The notes beneath the pieces are model-generated. The model searched no databases. It worked only from the letters and a program-made list of their open reading frames with translations, and was not told the DNA's origin. A stretch of DNA of 21,387 bases from an uncultured Collinsella sp. GTDB lineage: Bacteria > Actinomycetota > Coriobacteriia > Coriobacteriales > Coriobacteriaceae. Made by a program: the position numbers and the translations under genes. Of this stretch, positions 6,731-13,373 are shown one piece after another. How positions within the stretch are numbered: position 1 is the first letter of the stretch; every line of letters starts with the position of its first letter. The stretch covers positions 1 to 21,387 of the forward strand of contig CAJLRE010000029.1 of the NCBI GenBank assembly GCA_905208975.1, read 5' to 3'.

Positions 6731-6861
6731 TGCAATGGATATTGAGCCGTTGCTGGTGTCGAGAGGATCGATAATGGTCCTGGATGCACCGTCGATTAGC
6801 TTTCGATGGCTTCATTGATGTGTTCCTAATATGAATGGATCCACCGAGAACCAATTGATTC

Positions 6862-6901
6862 GAGGTTTTCATTGACAGCACTTACATAGAGCTGATAAAG
6901 T
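6862..6901 (+). promoter_or_regulatory. Promoter of rpmG-trnW-secE-nusG
   Basis: TTGACA (6872-6877) and an extended -10 TGATAAAGT (6893-6901) are spaced 18 nt between hexamers. The preceding GAGGTTTTC matches the tRNA-tuf promoter. The rest of the gap 6731-6861 shows no gene or clear structure. Confidence 0.75.
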
Positions 6902-6946
6902 ACCATCTCGTGCCCGTACGGGGCGGATATGAAAGGTTCAGGATAC

Positions 6947-7096
6947 ATGCGTACTCTAGTTACTCTTGCGTGCACTGAGTGCAAGCGCCGCAACTATACG
7001 ACCACCAAGAACAAGGCGAACATGCCTGATCGTATGGAGATCAAGAAGTATTGCCCCTGGTGCCGTCACCACACGCTGCACAAAGAGACTCGCTAG
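6947..7096 (+). CDS. rpmG: 50S ribosomal protein L33
   Basis: A small ribosomal protein of the large subunit, 49 residues, starting MRTLVTLACTECKRRNYTT. Two CxxC pairs (C9/C12 and C36/C39) show the zinc-binding form of L33. An in-frame ATG at 6929 would add six residues, but the L33 family starts at MR, so 6947 is chosen despite a weak ribosome binding site. It is the first gene after the 6872 promoter, followed by tRNA-Trp, secE and nusG, an order seen in many bacteria. Confidence 0.96.
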   Translation: MRTLVTLACTECKRRNYTTTKNKANMPDRMEIKKYCPWCRHHTLHKETR

Positions 7097-7109
7097 TCTT
7101 TAGTCATAT

Positions 7110-7185
7110 ACGCCAGTAGTTCAATTGGTAGAGCATCGGTCTCCAAAACCGAGTGTTGAGGGTTCGAGTCCTTCCTGGCGTGCCA
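7110..7185 (+). tRNA. tRNA-Trp(CCA)
   Basis: Acceptor ACGCCAG (7110-7116) pairs with CTGGCGT (7175-7181), followed by G and an encoded CCA. The anticodon loop CTCCAAA gives CCA for the Trp codon UGG. It sits between rpmG and secE, a common placement. Confidence 0.95.
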
Positions 7186-7194
7186 GTCATTATT

Positions 7195-7222
7195 CCGTAA
7201 GCTCCCAATTGGGGGCTTACGG
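7195..7222 (+). other. Stem-loop between tRNA-Trp and secE
   Basis: CCGTAAGCTCCC (7195-7206) pairs with GGGGGCTTACGG (7211-7222), 12 pairs with one G-U, around an AATT loop. Only TTTAC follows, so termination would be weak. It may be a partial attenuator or a processing signal separating the tRNA from secE-nusG mRNA. Confidence 0.6.
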
Positions 7223-7261
7223 TTTACTCATGTATAAGCGCATTGCGCGGAGGTAACCCAA

Positions 7262-7600
7262 ATGGCCAACAAGAAGAACAAGAAGAAGGCTCAGCAGCCG
7301 GCACCTGCCAATAACGCTGCCGCCAACTCCAAGGTTGAGGCCAAGAAGGCCGTTGCCAAGAAGAACGAGAAGGCTGCGAAGCCCAAGAAGAACGAGAAGC
7401 CTGGTTTCTTCGCCCGCACCAAGAAGTATTTCGCTTCGGTGAAGTCCGAGATGAAGCGTGTCACGTGGCCCGATAAGAAGGAGCTCGTGAACTACTCGGT
7501 CGTCGTTTGCGCTTCTCTGATCGTCGTCGGCGTCGTCATCGCTCTGCTCGATGCTGGCTTTGGCGAGGCTCTTGCTCTGTTCTCTGGATTGAGGGGCTAA
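7262..7600 (+). CDS. secE: Preprotein translocase subunit SecE
   Basis: SecE is the small clamp subunit of the SecYEG protein-export channel. The 112-residue protein has a Lys/Ala-rich cytoplasmic N-terminal extension (about 1-46), the conserved amphipathic segment with EMKRVTWPDKKEL, and one membrane helix near 78-98. Single-helix SecE with an N-terminal extension is the usual form in actinobacteria. The ATG at 7262 has GGAGGT upstream. nusG starts 4 nt after its stop codon, so the two are translated from one message. Confidence 0.95.
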   Translation: MANKKNKKKAQQPAPANNAAANSKVEAKKAVAKKNEKAAKPKKNEKPGFFARTKKYFASVKSEMKRVTWPDKKELVNYSVVVCASLIVVGVVIALLDAGFGEALALFSGLRG

Positions 7601-7603
7601 ACC

Positions 7604-8140
7604 ATGTCTAAGCGTTGGTACGTCGTTCACACTTACTCTGGATACGAGAACCGCGTTAAGTCCGATCTCGAGCATCGTATCGAGACCATGGGCATGCAGG
7701 ACCGTATCTTTGATATCGAGATTCCTATGGAGCGCGTCACCGAGATCAAAGAGGGTGGCAAGCGCGAGACCAAGGATTCTAAGATCTTTCCGGGTTATGT
7801 CCTGGTTCGCATGGAGATGGATGACGATGCGTGGACGTGTGTTCGCAACACGCCCGGCGTCACCGGTTTCCTAGGCGGCAACGGCAAGCCCGCTCCGCTT
7901 TCCCGCGACGAGTACAACAAGATGACTCGTCGTCCCGGTAAGGGCGATTCGCCCAAGCGCACCTCGGTTGATATTCAGGTCGGCACGTCCGTCCGCGTCA
8001 CCGATGGCCCGCTTACCGACTTTGATGGCAAGGTCTCCGAGGTTAACACCGAGGCTGGCAAGCTCAAGGTCACGCTGATGATCTTTGGCCGCGAGACGCC
8101 GGTCGAGCTCGACTTTAACCAGGTCGCTGTCATCGCTTAA
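7604..8140 (+). CDS. nusG: Transcription termination/antitermination protein NusG
   Basis: NusG binds RNA polymerase and couples it to Rho or the ribosome. The 178-residue protein starts MSKRWYVVHTYSGYENRVK, typical of the NGN domain (about 1-110, including IFPGYVLVRM). A C-terminal KOW domain (about 125-178) begins VGTSVRVTDGPLTDFDG. It lies between secE and rplK, the standard neighbourhood. About 120 nt separate it from rplK, with no clear terminator, so read-through into rplK is likely. Confidence 0.97.
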   Translation: MSKRWYVVHTYSGYENRVKSDLEHRIETMGMQDRIFDIEIPMERVTEIKEGGKRETKDSKIFPGYVLVRMEMDDDAWTCVRNTPGVTGFLGGNGKPAPLSRDEYNKMTRRPGKGDSPKRTSVDIQVGTSVRVTDGPLTDFDGKVSEVNTEAGKLKVTLMIFGRETPVELDFNQVAVIA

Positions 8141-8260
8141 GTTTTCGTCCGTTCGCGCGAGCGTGCTTCTTCTGTGACTGCTCATCTCAGGAGTGCTTCT
8201 AACACGTGCGTGCTTACGATATAGCAAGTACTTCACACTCGTGATTCGAAAGGAATGACC

Positions 8261-8689
8261 ATGGCTGAGAAGAAGGTTGCCAACGTCATTAAGCTCCAGA
8301 TTCCTGCTGGTGCAGCTAACCCCGCTCCTCCCGTCGGCCCCGCTCTGGGCGCTGCTGGCGTGAACATCATGCAGTTCTGCCAGGCCTTTAACGCCGAGAC
8401 GCAGGACAAGAAGGGCGACATCATCCCCGTTGAGATCTCTGTCTACGAGGATAAGTCCTTCTCCTTCATCACCAAGACCCCGCCGGCGGCTCACCTCATC
8501 AAGAAGGAGCTGAACCTCAAGTCTGGTTCCGCTAAGCCCCAGGCCGACAAGGTTGGTCAGCTCTCCCAGGAGCAGCTCACCAAGATCGCCGAGATCAAGA
8601 TGCCGGACCTCAATGCCAACGACATTGACGCCGCCAAGAAGATCATCGCCGGTACCGCCCGTTCCATGGGTGTCACCATCGCTGAGTAG
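8261..8689 (+). CDS. rplK: 50S ribosomal protein L11
   Basis: L11 forms part of the GTPase-associated centre of the large subunit. The protein has 142 residues, with the N-terminal IKLQIPAGAANPAPPVGPALG and the C-terminal RNA-binding IIAGTARSMGVTI. The start is placed at 8261, because AAGG at 8250-8253 is correctly spaced for it and too close for the in-frame ATG at 8255. The leader 8141-8260 shows only small possible stems, and no confident promoter was found. Confidence 0.97.
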   Translation: MAEKKVANVIKLQIPAGAANPAPPVGPALGAAGVNIMQFCQAFNAETQDKKGDIIPVEISVYEDKSFSFITKTPPAAHLIKKELNLKSGSAKPQADKVGQLSQEQLTKIAEIKMPDLNANDIDAAKKIIAGTARSMGVTIAE

Positions 8690-8707
8690 CGATTTCTTAT
8701 GGTAACG

Positions 8708-8792
8708 ACGGGTGCTCCGACCTGGGCGCCCGTTAAATGTGTGCAATAGGGCACACGATACGATGTGGGAGGGCTCACGCCCGTTTAACCAC
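8708..8792 (+). promoter_or_regulatory. Structured rplK-rplA intergenic RNA
   Basis: Three consecutive stem-loops can form. They are ACGGGTGC/GCGCCCGT (8708-8715/8726-8733), GTGTGC/GCACAC (8739-8744/8751-8756), and GTGG..GGGC/GCCC..CCAC (8765-8774/8779-8792). They fill most of the 117-nt gap directly before the rplA ribosome binding site. L1 is known to repress its own operon by binding an rRNA-like mRNA site; this gap is a candidate, but I did not verify the L1-binding motif. Confidence 0.4.
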
Positions 8793-8806
8793 AGGAGGTA
8801 ATGCAC

Positions 8807-9514
8807 ATGGCTAAGCATGGTAAGAGCTATAACGCCGCTGCCGAGAAGATCGATCGCGCCACGCTCTACACCCCCCTTCAGGCTGCCAAGCTCATTAAGG
8901 AGCTCGACACCGCCAAGTTCGACGAGACCGTCGAGGCCCACTTCCGTCTGGGCATCGATACTCGTAAGGCTGACCAGAACATCCGTGGTTCCATCTCCCT
9001 GCCCCACGGCACCGGCAAGAACGTTCGTGTTGCCGTCTTCGCCGAGGGCGAGAAGGCCCGCGAGGCTGAGGCTGCCGGCGCCGACATCATCGGTTCCGAC
9101 GAGCTTGTCGCCCAGATTCAGAAGGGCGAGATCAACTTCGACGCCGCTATCGCTACGCCGAACATGATGGCCAAGGTTGGCCGCATCGGTAAGATCCTTG
9201 GTCCCCGTGGCCTCATGCCGAACCCCAAGCTCGGCACCGTGACCATGGACGTCGCCAAGATGGTCTCCGAGCTCAAGGCTGGCCGCGTTGAGTACCGCGC
9301 CGACCGCTACGGCATCTGCCACGTGCCCCTGGGCAAGAAGTCCTTCACCGAGCAGCAGCTCGTCGAGAACTACGCTGCCCTGTACACCGAGATCCTGCGC
9401 GTCAAGCCCTCTTCTGCTAAGGGCAAGTACGTCAAGTCCATCTCCGTGTCTTCCACCATGGGCCCTGGCGTCAAGGTCGATCCCGCTATCCAGCGCGACT
9501 TCCTGGCTGAGTAA
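8807..9514 (+). CDS. rplA: 50S ribosomal protein L1
   Basis: L1 binds the 23S rRNA stalk at the E site and usually autoregulates its operon. From the ATG at 8807 the protein has 235 residues, the normal length, starting MAKHGKSYNAAAEKI. It contains the family motifs FRLGIDTRKADQNIRG and GRIGKILGPRGLMPNPKLGT. AGGAGGT at 8793-8799 is seven bases from 8807 but only one from the in-frame ATG at 8801, which settles the start. A strong terminator follows, and rplJ/rplL, common next neighbours, are absent here. Confidence 0.97.
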   Translation: MAKHGKSYNAAAEKIDRATLYTPLQAAKLIKELDTAKFDETVEAHFRLGIDTRKADQNIRGSISLPHGTGKNVRVAVFAEGEKAREAEAAGADIIGSDELVAQIQKGEINFDAAIATPNMMAKVGRIGKILGPRGLMPNPKLGTVTMDVAKMVSELKAGRVEYRADRYGICHVPLGKKSFTEQQLVENYAALYTEILRVKPSSAKGKYVKSISVSSTMGPGVKVDPAIQRDFLAE

Positions 9515-9550
9515 CTAACAGTTACTGCCTGAGCAAAGCAAGCATTGCTA

Positions 9551-9595
9551 AAGAGACCCGGTTCTGCCTCGTGCAGGACCGGGTCTCTTGCTTTT
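9551..9595 (+). terminator. Terminator after rplA
   Basis: AAGAGACCCGGTTCTGC (9551-9567) pairs with GCAGGACCGGGTCTCTT (9573-9589), 17 pairs with one G-U and a 5-nt loop, followed by GCTTTT. It closes the ribosomal protein block. Confidence 0.9.
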
Positions 9596-9604
9596 GAGTC
9601 AACG

Positions 9605-9644
9605 AAACCACCACGAAGGGGACAGGCACCCTTGTGGTGGTTTT
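9605..9644 (+). repeat. GGGGACAGGCACC hairpin, copy 1
   Basis: AAACCACCAC (9605-9614) pairs with GTGGTGGTTT (9634-9643), and AAGGG/CCCTT extends the stem inward. The core reads GGGGACAGGCACC on the + strand, the same direction as the upstream gene rplA. It lies 10 nt beyond the rplA terminator. T residues at the 3' end suggest a second or backup terminator. Confidence 0.75.
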
Positions 9645-9646
9645 AC

Positions 9647-9675
9647 TTGTGTTGTACTTTAGCGCGATGTAGTAC
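9647..9675 (+). promoter_or_regulatory. Possible promoter of the leu leader
   Basis: TTGTGT (9647-9652) and TAGTAC (9670-9675) are 17 nt apart and lie upstream of the leader peptide. Both hexamers are weak matches. The position is right for the attenuated transcript. Confidence 0.3.
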
Positions 9676-9700
9676 TACCCGAGGCCGAAGGGAGCCCAAC

Positions 9701-9760
9701 ATGTTTAAGAACACGCAACAGCTCCTAGGCCTAGCGCTACTAGATTGGATAGCGCGCTAG
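9701..9760 (+). CDS. leuL: Leucine operon leader peptide
   Basis: A 19-residue open frame, MFKNTQQLLGLALLDWIAR, has AAGGGAG well placed upstream. Five of its residues are Leu, in the order CTC CTA, CTA, CTA CTA. CTA is rare in the surrounding highly expressed genes, so the run would slow ribosomes when charged tRNA-Leu is scarce. It precedes a leuA-derived sequence, and its 3' end overlaps RNA that can pair with a downstream terminator arm. These are the defining features of leucine attenuation. The frame is intact even though the structural genes are broken. Confidence 0.85.
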   Translation: MFKNTQQLLGLALLDWIAR

Positions 9761-9847
9761 GGTTGTAATCTCGTTATAACGATTTGTTGTACCCGGGTGC
9801 GCTATCGTCTGCCGCTTTCAGGCGTGATGAGCGACACGGGTATTTTT
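9731..9847 (+). promoter_or_regulatory. Transcription attenuator of the leu operon
   Basis: Three alternative pairings are visible. An early stem CTAGCGC (9731-9737)/GCGCTAG (9754-9760) lies inside the leader frame. An antiterminator pairs 9748-9763 with 9791-9806 in 15 of 16 positions, beginning GATAGCGC/GCGCTATC. A terminator pairs TACCCG (9790-9795) with CGGGTA (9837-9842), continues with CGCT/AGCG, and is followed by TTTTT at 9843-9847. The antiterminator and terminator share 9791-9803 and cannot coexist. A ribosome stalled on the Leu codons blocks the early stem and favours the antiterminator; a ribosome reaching the stop codon covers 9748-9760 and allows termination. Confidence 0.8.
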
Positions 9848-9911
9848 CTATCTCTAGGCCTTCTCTCTCCTGAAAGCCATCTGTCATAAAACGGTCAATC
9901 AGGAGGAACAT

Positions 9912-10476
9912 ATAAGCCGCAAAATCACAATCTTTGACGCCACCCTGTGCGACGGTGAGCAGTCGCCGGGCGCCAGCATGAATACCGAGGAAAAGCTCTT
10001 CATCGCCCGCCAGCTGGTGCGCATGAACGTGGACGTTATCGAGGCGGGCTTTCCCATCTCGAGTCCTGGTGACTTTCGCTCCGTACAGGAGATTGGCAAG
10101 ATTGCGGGCGACCGATGCACGGTATGCGGCCTGACGCGCGCTGTCGACAGGGATATCGAAGTGGCTGCAGAGGCGCTCAAAACGGCCCAGAGGCCCCGTA
10201 TCCATACAGGGCTGGGTGTGAGCACCAGTCACCTGCGCGACAAGCTCCATATGACTGAGGAAAGGGCAATTGAGTGAGCGATCCATGCCGTCAAACATGC
10301 TCGCAAGTTCGTTGACGATGTTGAGTTTTATGCCGAGGATGCCGGCCGCTCCGATCAGGAGTTTCTGGTGCGCATTATCGAGGCGGCCGTAAAGGCCGGT
10401 GCCACGGTCGTGAACATCCCCGATACGATGGGCTACAACATGCCGTGGGACTTTGGCGCCCGCATCCGTGACCTGC
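9912..10476 (+). pseudogene. leuA: 2-isopropylmalate synthase remnant (5' part)
   Basis: The translated frame matches the N-terminal third of LeuA, the first enzyme of leucine synthesis: SRKITIFDATLCDGEQSPGA, then VDVIEAGFPISSPGDF, and further on NIPDTMGYNMPWDFG. Several lesions are visible. The expected ATG, correctly spaced after AGGAGG (9901-9906), is ATA at 9912. The catalytic DxTLRDGEQSPG motif reads TLCDG (Arg to Cys). A TGA at 10275-10277 sits where Trp is expected (AIE-W-AIHAVKHARKF). Homology stops near 10475, after about 188 codons of a roughly 500-codon gene. It cannot make a working synthase. Confidence 0.88.
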
Positions 10477-10499
10477 GCGGGCGCTGCGGGTGCGGCCGG

Positions 10500-11118
10500 T
10501 CAGCGTGCGGTCGACGTGATGGAGTATCGCGAGTACGAGATTGAGCGCATTGCGCGCCAGGCATTTGAGGCGGCGCGCAAACGTCGCGGCAAGGTGACGA
10601 GCGTTGATAAGCGCAACGTGCTGGAGACGAGCCGCATGTGGCGCGAGATCGTGCATCGCGTGCAAGACGAGGAGTACTCCGACGTGGAGCTTGAGGACCT
10701 GCTCGTCGACAACGCCGCCATGCAGCTCATCAGTCGACCGGCAGACTTTGACGTCGTGGTGACGGAGAACATGTTCGGCGACATCCTGTCCGATGAGGCG
10801 GCTCAGATTACCGGATCGCTCGGTATGCTTGCCTCTGCCTCGCTGGATGATGGCGTATCGCTGTTTGGGCCGAGCGCCGGCAGCGCTCCTGACATCGCGG
10901 GGCTCGGCGTGGCCAATCCGCTGGCTCAAATCTTGTCGGTGGCGATGCTGCTGACCTACGCGCTTGACATGGGCGAGCAAGCCGCGTGGATCGAGAGCGC
11001 CGTGGCGCGCGTGCTCGACGAGGGCTGGCGCACCTGTGACATCGCCGATGTCAACACCCCGGCAGATAAGATCCTCGGCACCACGACGATGGGCGACAAG
11101 GTCGTCGCCGCGCTGTAG
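10500..11118 (+). pseudogene. leuB: 3-isopropylmalate dehydrogenase remnant (3' part)
   Basis: This frame (+1 relative to leuA) encodes the C-terminal half of LeuB, the NAD-dependent dehydrogenase of leucine synthesis. It contains KVTSVDKRNVLETSRMWRE with the catalytic Lys, LVDNAAMQL and MFGDILSDEAA with the metal-binding Asp residues, and the terminal GTTTMGDKVVAAL. Residues equivalent to about 1-165 of the enzyme, with most of the substrate-binding arginines, are missing. The sequence abuts leuA at 10476-10500 through a GC-rich join. An open frame begins at 10453, but its first residues are not LeuB-like. The simplest explanation is one deletion removing the rest of leuA, any leuC/leuD, and the start of leuB. 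Confidence 0.88.
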
Positions 11119-11144
11119 GCGATGCCGATTCAAGCTGTCAAATA

Positions 11145-11279
11145 TCTCAATCTGTAACATCTAAGGGGCAAAATCGTTCCTACCTGTTACAGATTGAGAT
11201 TTTCGGCCGAGCATCCGTGGTCTGTCTCGATCTGTAACAGCTAACCGATTATTTGGGCCCTACCTGTTACAGATTGAGA
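11145..11279. repeat. Phased alternating repeat array 2 (four 15-nt units, 40-nt period)
   Basis: Units TCTCAATCTGTAACA (11145), TGTTACAGATTGAGA (11185), TCTCGATCTGTAACA (11225) and TGTTACAGATTGAGA (11265) start exactly 40 nt apart with alternating orientation and 25-nt gaps. Geometry and total length equal those of 466-600, but the gap sequences are unrelated. The array begins 27 nt after the leuB remnant. The rest of 11119-11469 contains hairpin copy 2 and no credible gene. Confidence 0.85.
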
Positions 11280-11310
11280 CAAACCGTTGGGACAGGTCGG
11301 ACGAGTCAGC

Positions 11311-11351
11311 AAAACCACCACAAAGGTGCCGGTCCCCTTCGTGGTGGTTTT
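11311..11351 (-). repeat. GGGGACAGGCACC hairpin, copy 2
   Basis: AAAACCACCAC (11311-11321) pairs with GTGGTGGTTTT (11341-11351), with AAGG/CCTT inside. On the minus strand the core reads GGGGACCGGCACC. It lies 119 nt downstream of the minus-strand DUF4179 gene. Bases 11290-11330 match 13306-13346 at 40 of 41 positions, so the unit duplicated here is longer than the hairpin. Confidence 0.75.
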
Positions 11352-11469
11352 TAGCGCAACGAGGTGTTCCCAGCCGACCATACGGGCGGCCTTGCGCTCA
11401 CGCTGCTCGATGACAGCGCATCTTTAGACGCGAAGTGCGGAACCGGGTGCATATACGAGCCGCGTAGCG

Positions 11470-12600
11470 TTACAAATTCATGGGAATGACCGTATCGCCA
11501 ATTTGTACGCTTGCAATCTTGTCTGTGTCACAAACTTGCGAGAACGGCCAGGTCTTGTGGACATCAGTGGTGCCGTTATCCAGTTTATTTGCGAAATAGC
11601 CGCTGTGGCTGGTTGCGTCCTCAACATGACCGTCTTTGAACGTCACGATGAGGGGTATGTTGCCAACGGCATCCATAGACTCCTCCATGTTTTGAGACAT
11701 CTTGCCGCTGTTGTTGTCGTGTTCGATGGAACGATCTATGTTGTAGCGGACTGAAACGCCAACGCAGGATACGGTGGCCTCTTGAATCGTCGCCTTGGTG
11801 CCGTTAAAGTTGACCGATTTGGGCGCGGGAATCGTAACGGATGTATCTTCGTAATTCAGCTGGAACTTAAGATCCCATGGGCCCGTAAGTATTTTCTTAT
11901 ACTCGGGAAGCTCTTTGCCAGCACGTGGCACAACGAGAGAGTTGATATGCGTGCGGACGGTCCTGCCCATAAGGCCGGGTGATTCAACGCTGAACTGTGC
12001 AAAGTATTGAATGCTGGAGTCATTGGGGTTCTTGTCAATGAGCCATGATTGGCCTTGGCCGCCATGCTCGCCATCAACGTATACGTTTCCATCGACACTT
12101 CCGGCGATAGTTCCGTTCTCGCCCGGCTCGGAAAGCTTTTTCAGGGCAGCGGGATCGTCGAACGTAAGCGTATAGGCGATGGTAACCATATCCTTGTCGC
12201 CCATGATGGCGTCGGCGGTCACGGTGACTCCGTTGTTGGAGCAGCTAGCACCGACGGGCCGGCCAATACGGTCGATGATCTCGGTTTGAGAAGCAGGTCC
12301 GTCAAAGATGTCGGAAAGCATGTCAGAAGGAAGCGGCAGGACGCCTGTTGCCATAGCCGTGCCAGCGCCTCCAATGACGATAGCGAGGACTGCCGTTACA
12401 GCGGCAATGCGAGCGACTGTTCTTACGGGATGGCGGGCGATGCGCGGCTTGCGTCGCGTGCCATTAAAGTTGCTTTGAGCGGTCGCCGCATCGCTCGAGG
12501 CGACGGACTGAGCAATCGAGTTTGCCATGTGCTGCTTCGCATTATCGGTAAACGAAATGTGCTCCAGGGCGTGGCGATAGTCATTCGAATTCGTAGTCAT
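11470..12600 (-). CDS. DUF4179-type membrane protein, probable anti-sigma partner
   Basis: The 376-residue protein has a cytoplasmic N-terminal region (1-60), a single membrane helix at about 63-84 (ARIAAVTAVLAIVIGGAGTA), and a long extracellular part rich in beta-type sequence and Asn/Asp. This layout, directly after an ECF sigma gene, is typical of DUF4179 proteins, which are thought to act as anti-sigma factors or envelope sensors. The ATG at 12600 has AAGGAGA upstream and overlaps the end of the sigma gene by 20 nt, suggesting coupled translation. No enzymatic motif is visible. The anti-sigma role is inferred from context. Confidence 0.75.
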   Translation of the reverse strand: MTTNSNDYRHALEHISFTDNAKQHMANSIAQSVASSDAATAQSNFNGTRRKPRIARHPVRTVARIAAVTAVLAIVIGGAGTAMATGVLPLPSDMLSDIFDGPASQTEIIDRIGRPVGASCSNNGVTVTADAIMGDKDMVTIAYTLTFDDPAALKKLSEPGENGTIAGSVDGNVYVDGEHGGQGQSWLIDKNPNDSSIQYFAQFSVESPGLMGRTVRTHINSLVVPRAGKELPEYKKILTGPWDLKFQLNYEDTSVTIPAPKSVNFNGTKATIQEATVSCVGVSVRYNIDRSIEHDNNSGKMSQNMEESMDAVGNIPLIVTFKDGHVEDATSHSGYFANKLDNGTTDVHKTWPFSQVCDTDKIASVQIGDTVIPMNL

Positions 12601-13141
12601 TGTGGTCTCCTTTCAAGGAAAGCCGAAGTGACGCACGTCCGCGGCTAAGGTGCTGGGCGGTTGCAGCTGGCGTCGCGTGAACGGCGTCTGCGATTTCCCT
12701 GATGCTCATGCCTGCGTAGTAGTGCAAAAAGATGGCGATGCGCTGTGCTTGAGGCAGGGCCGTGACAGCGGAAAGAATGGCGCAGTCGCGTTGCGCGAAT
12801 TCTTGCTCGGTATGTGTTACGGGTGCGCAGAAATCGGGGAGCGAATCGAGGTCGACAACCGGGTGATTCGCGTGCGTACGGCCGATATCGCGACATGCGT
12901 TCAGTGCGACTCGGATCACCCAAGCACGTTCGTGTTCGAGCGAGTCGAACGGTTGAGTGCGTTGGAGAATCTTGATCAGCGTGTCCTGGCAGATGTCTTG
13001 AGCGTCGTCAGCGGATCCAAGGGCCGAATAGCACAATCGAAGGATGAGGTCGGAATACGTGTCGACCAAGCGCTTTGCTTCCCGCTCGATCTGATCGGCA
13101 TCGCATCGGAGCGTGCTATTGCGGTTACGGCGTGCAGGCAT
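12581..13141 (-). CDS. ECF-type RNA polymerase sigma factor
   Basis: A 186-residue sigma-70-family protein of the extracytoplasmic-function class. Region 2 spans about 25-90, with LGSADDAQDICQDTLIKIL and AWVIRVALNACRDIGR. Region 4 spans about 122-178, with LPQAQRIAIFLHYYAGMSIREIA and a helix-turn-helix ending LSRGRASLRL. The ATG at 13141 has GGAGGTG seven bases upstream. An earlier in-frame start at 13234 would add an unconvincing N-terminal tail. The downstream, overlapping DUF4179 gene is the likely regulator of its activity. Sigma factors of this type often control their own operon, but I could not define a convincing -35/-10 pair upstream. Confidence 0.9.
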   Translation of the reverse strand: MPARRNRNSTLRCDADQIEREAKRLVDTYSDLILRLCYSALGSADDAQDICQDTLIKILQRTQPFDSLEHERAWVIRVALNACRDIGRTHANHPVVDLDSLPDFCAPVTHTEQEFAQRDCAILSAVTALPQAQRIAIFLHYYAGMSIREIADAVHATPAATAQHLSRGRASLRLSLKGDHNDYEFE

Positions 13142-13232
13142 AGTGTCACCTCCAATTGGTCGTGGTGGATATAGGGAAGGCGTCTCGCGAGGTCCCTCTA
13201 CATACAACACGGTCGAGACTGCATAAGTTGAC

Positions 13233-13259
13233 AAAAAAAGACGGCACGTGAGCGCCGTC
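13233..13259 (-). terminator. Terminator between the metallophosphoesterase and sigma genes
   Basis: On the minus strand, GACGGC (13259-13254) pairs with GCCGTC (13245-13240), followed by seven T residues (13239-13233). It ends minus-strand transcripts coming from the metallophosphoesterase side before the sigma-factor operon. Confidence 0.8.
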
Positions 13260-13326
13260 CTTACAAAACAATGAGTGTTCTCGTTAATTACACAAGCACC
13301 GTGATGGACAGGTCGGACGAGTCAGC

Positions 13327-13365
13327 AAAACCACCATAAAGGTGCCTATCCCCTTCGTGGTGGTT
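13327..13365 (-). repeat. GGGGACAGGCACC hairpin, copy 3
   Basis: AACCACCAT (13329-13337) pairs with GTGGTGGTT (13357-13365), including one T-G pair. The minus-strand core reads GGGGATAGGCACC. It begins 8 nt after the stop codon of the minus-strand metallophosphoesterase. Its flank 13306-13346 is shared with copy 2. Confidence 0.75.
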
Positions 13366-13373
13366 GTTGGCAG

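Noticed and set aside
7871..9322. 483-residue minus-strand frame
   Set aside because: Antisense to nusG, rplK and rplA, crossing three clear genes; product is repetitive and has no recognisable domain.
10453..11118. Functional short LeuB starting at 10453
   Set aside because: The first 16 residues are not LeuB-like, there is no ribosome binding site, and half the enzyme is missing.
10375..11160. 261-residue minus-strand frame
   Set aside because: Antisense to the leuB remnant, whose protein similarity is clear on the + strand.
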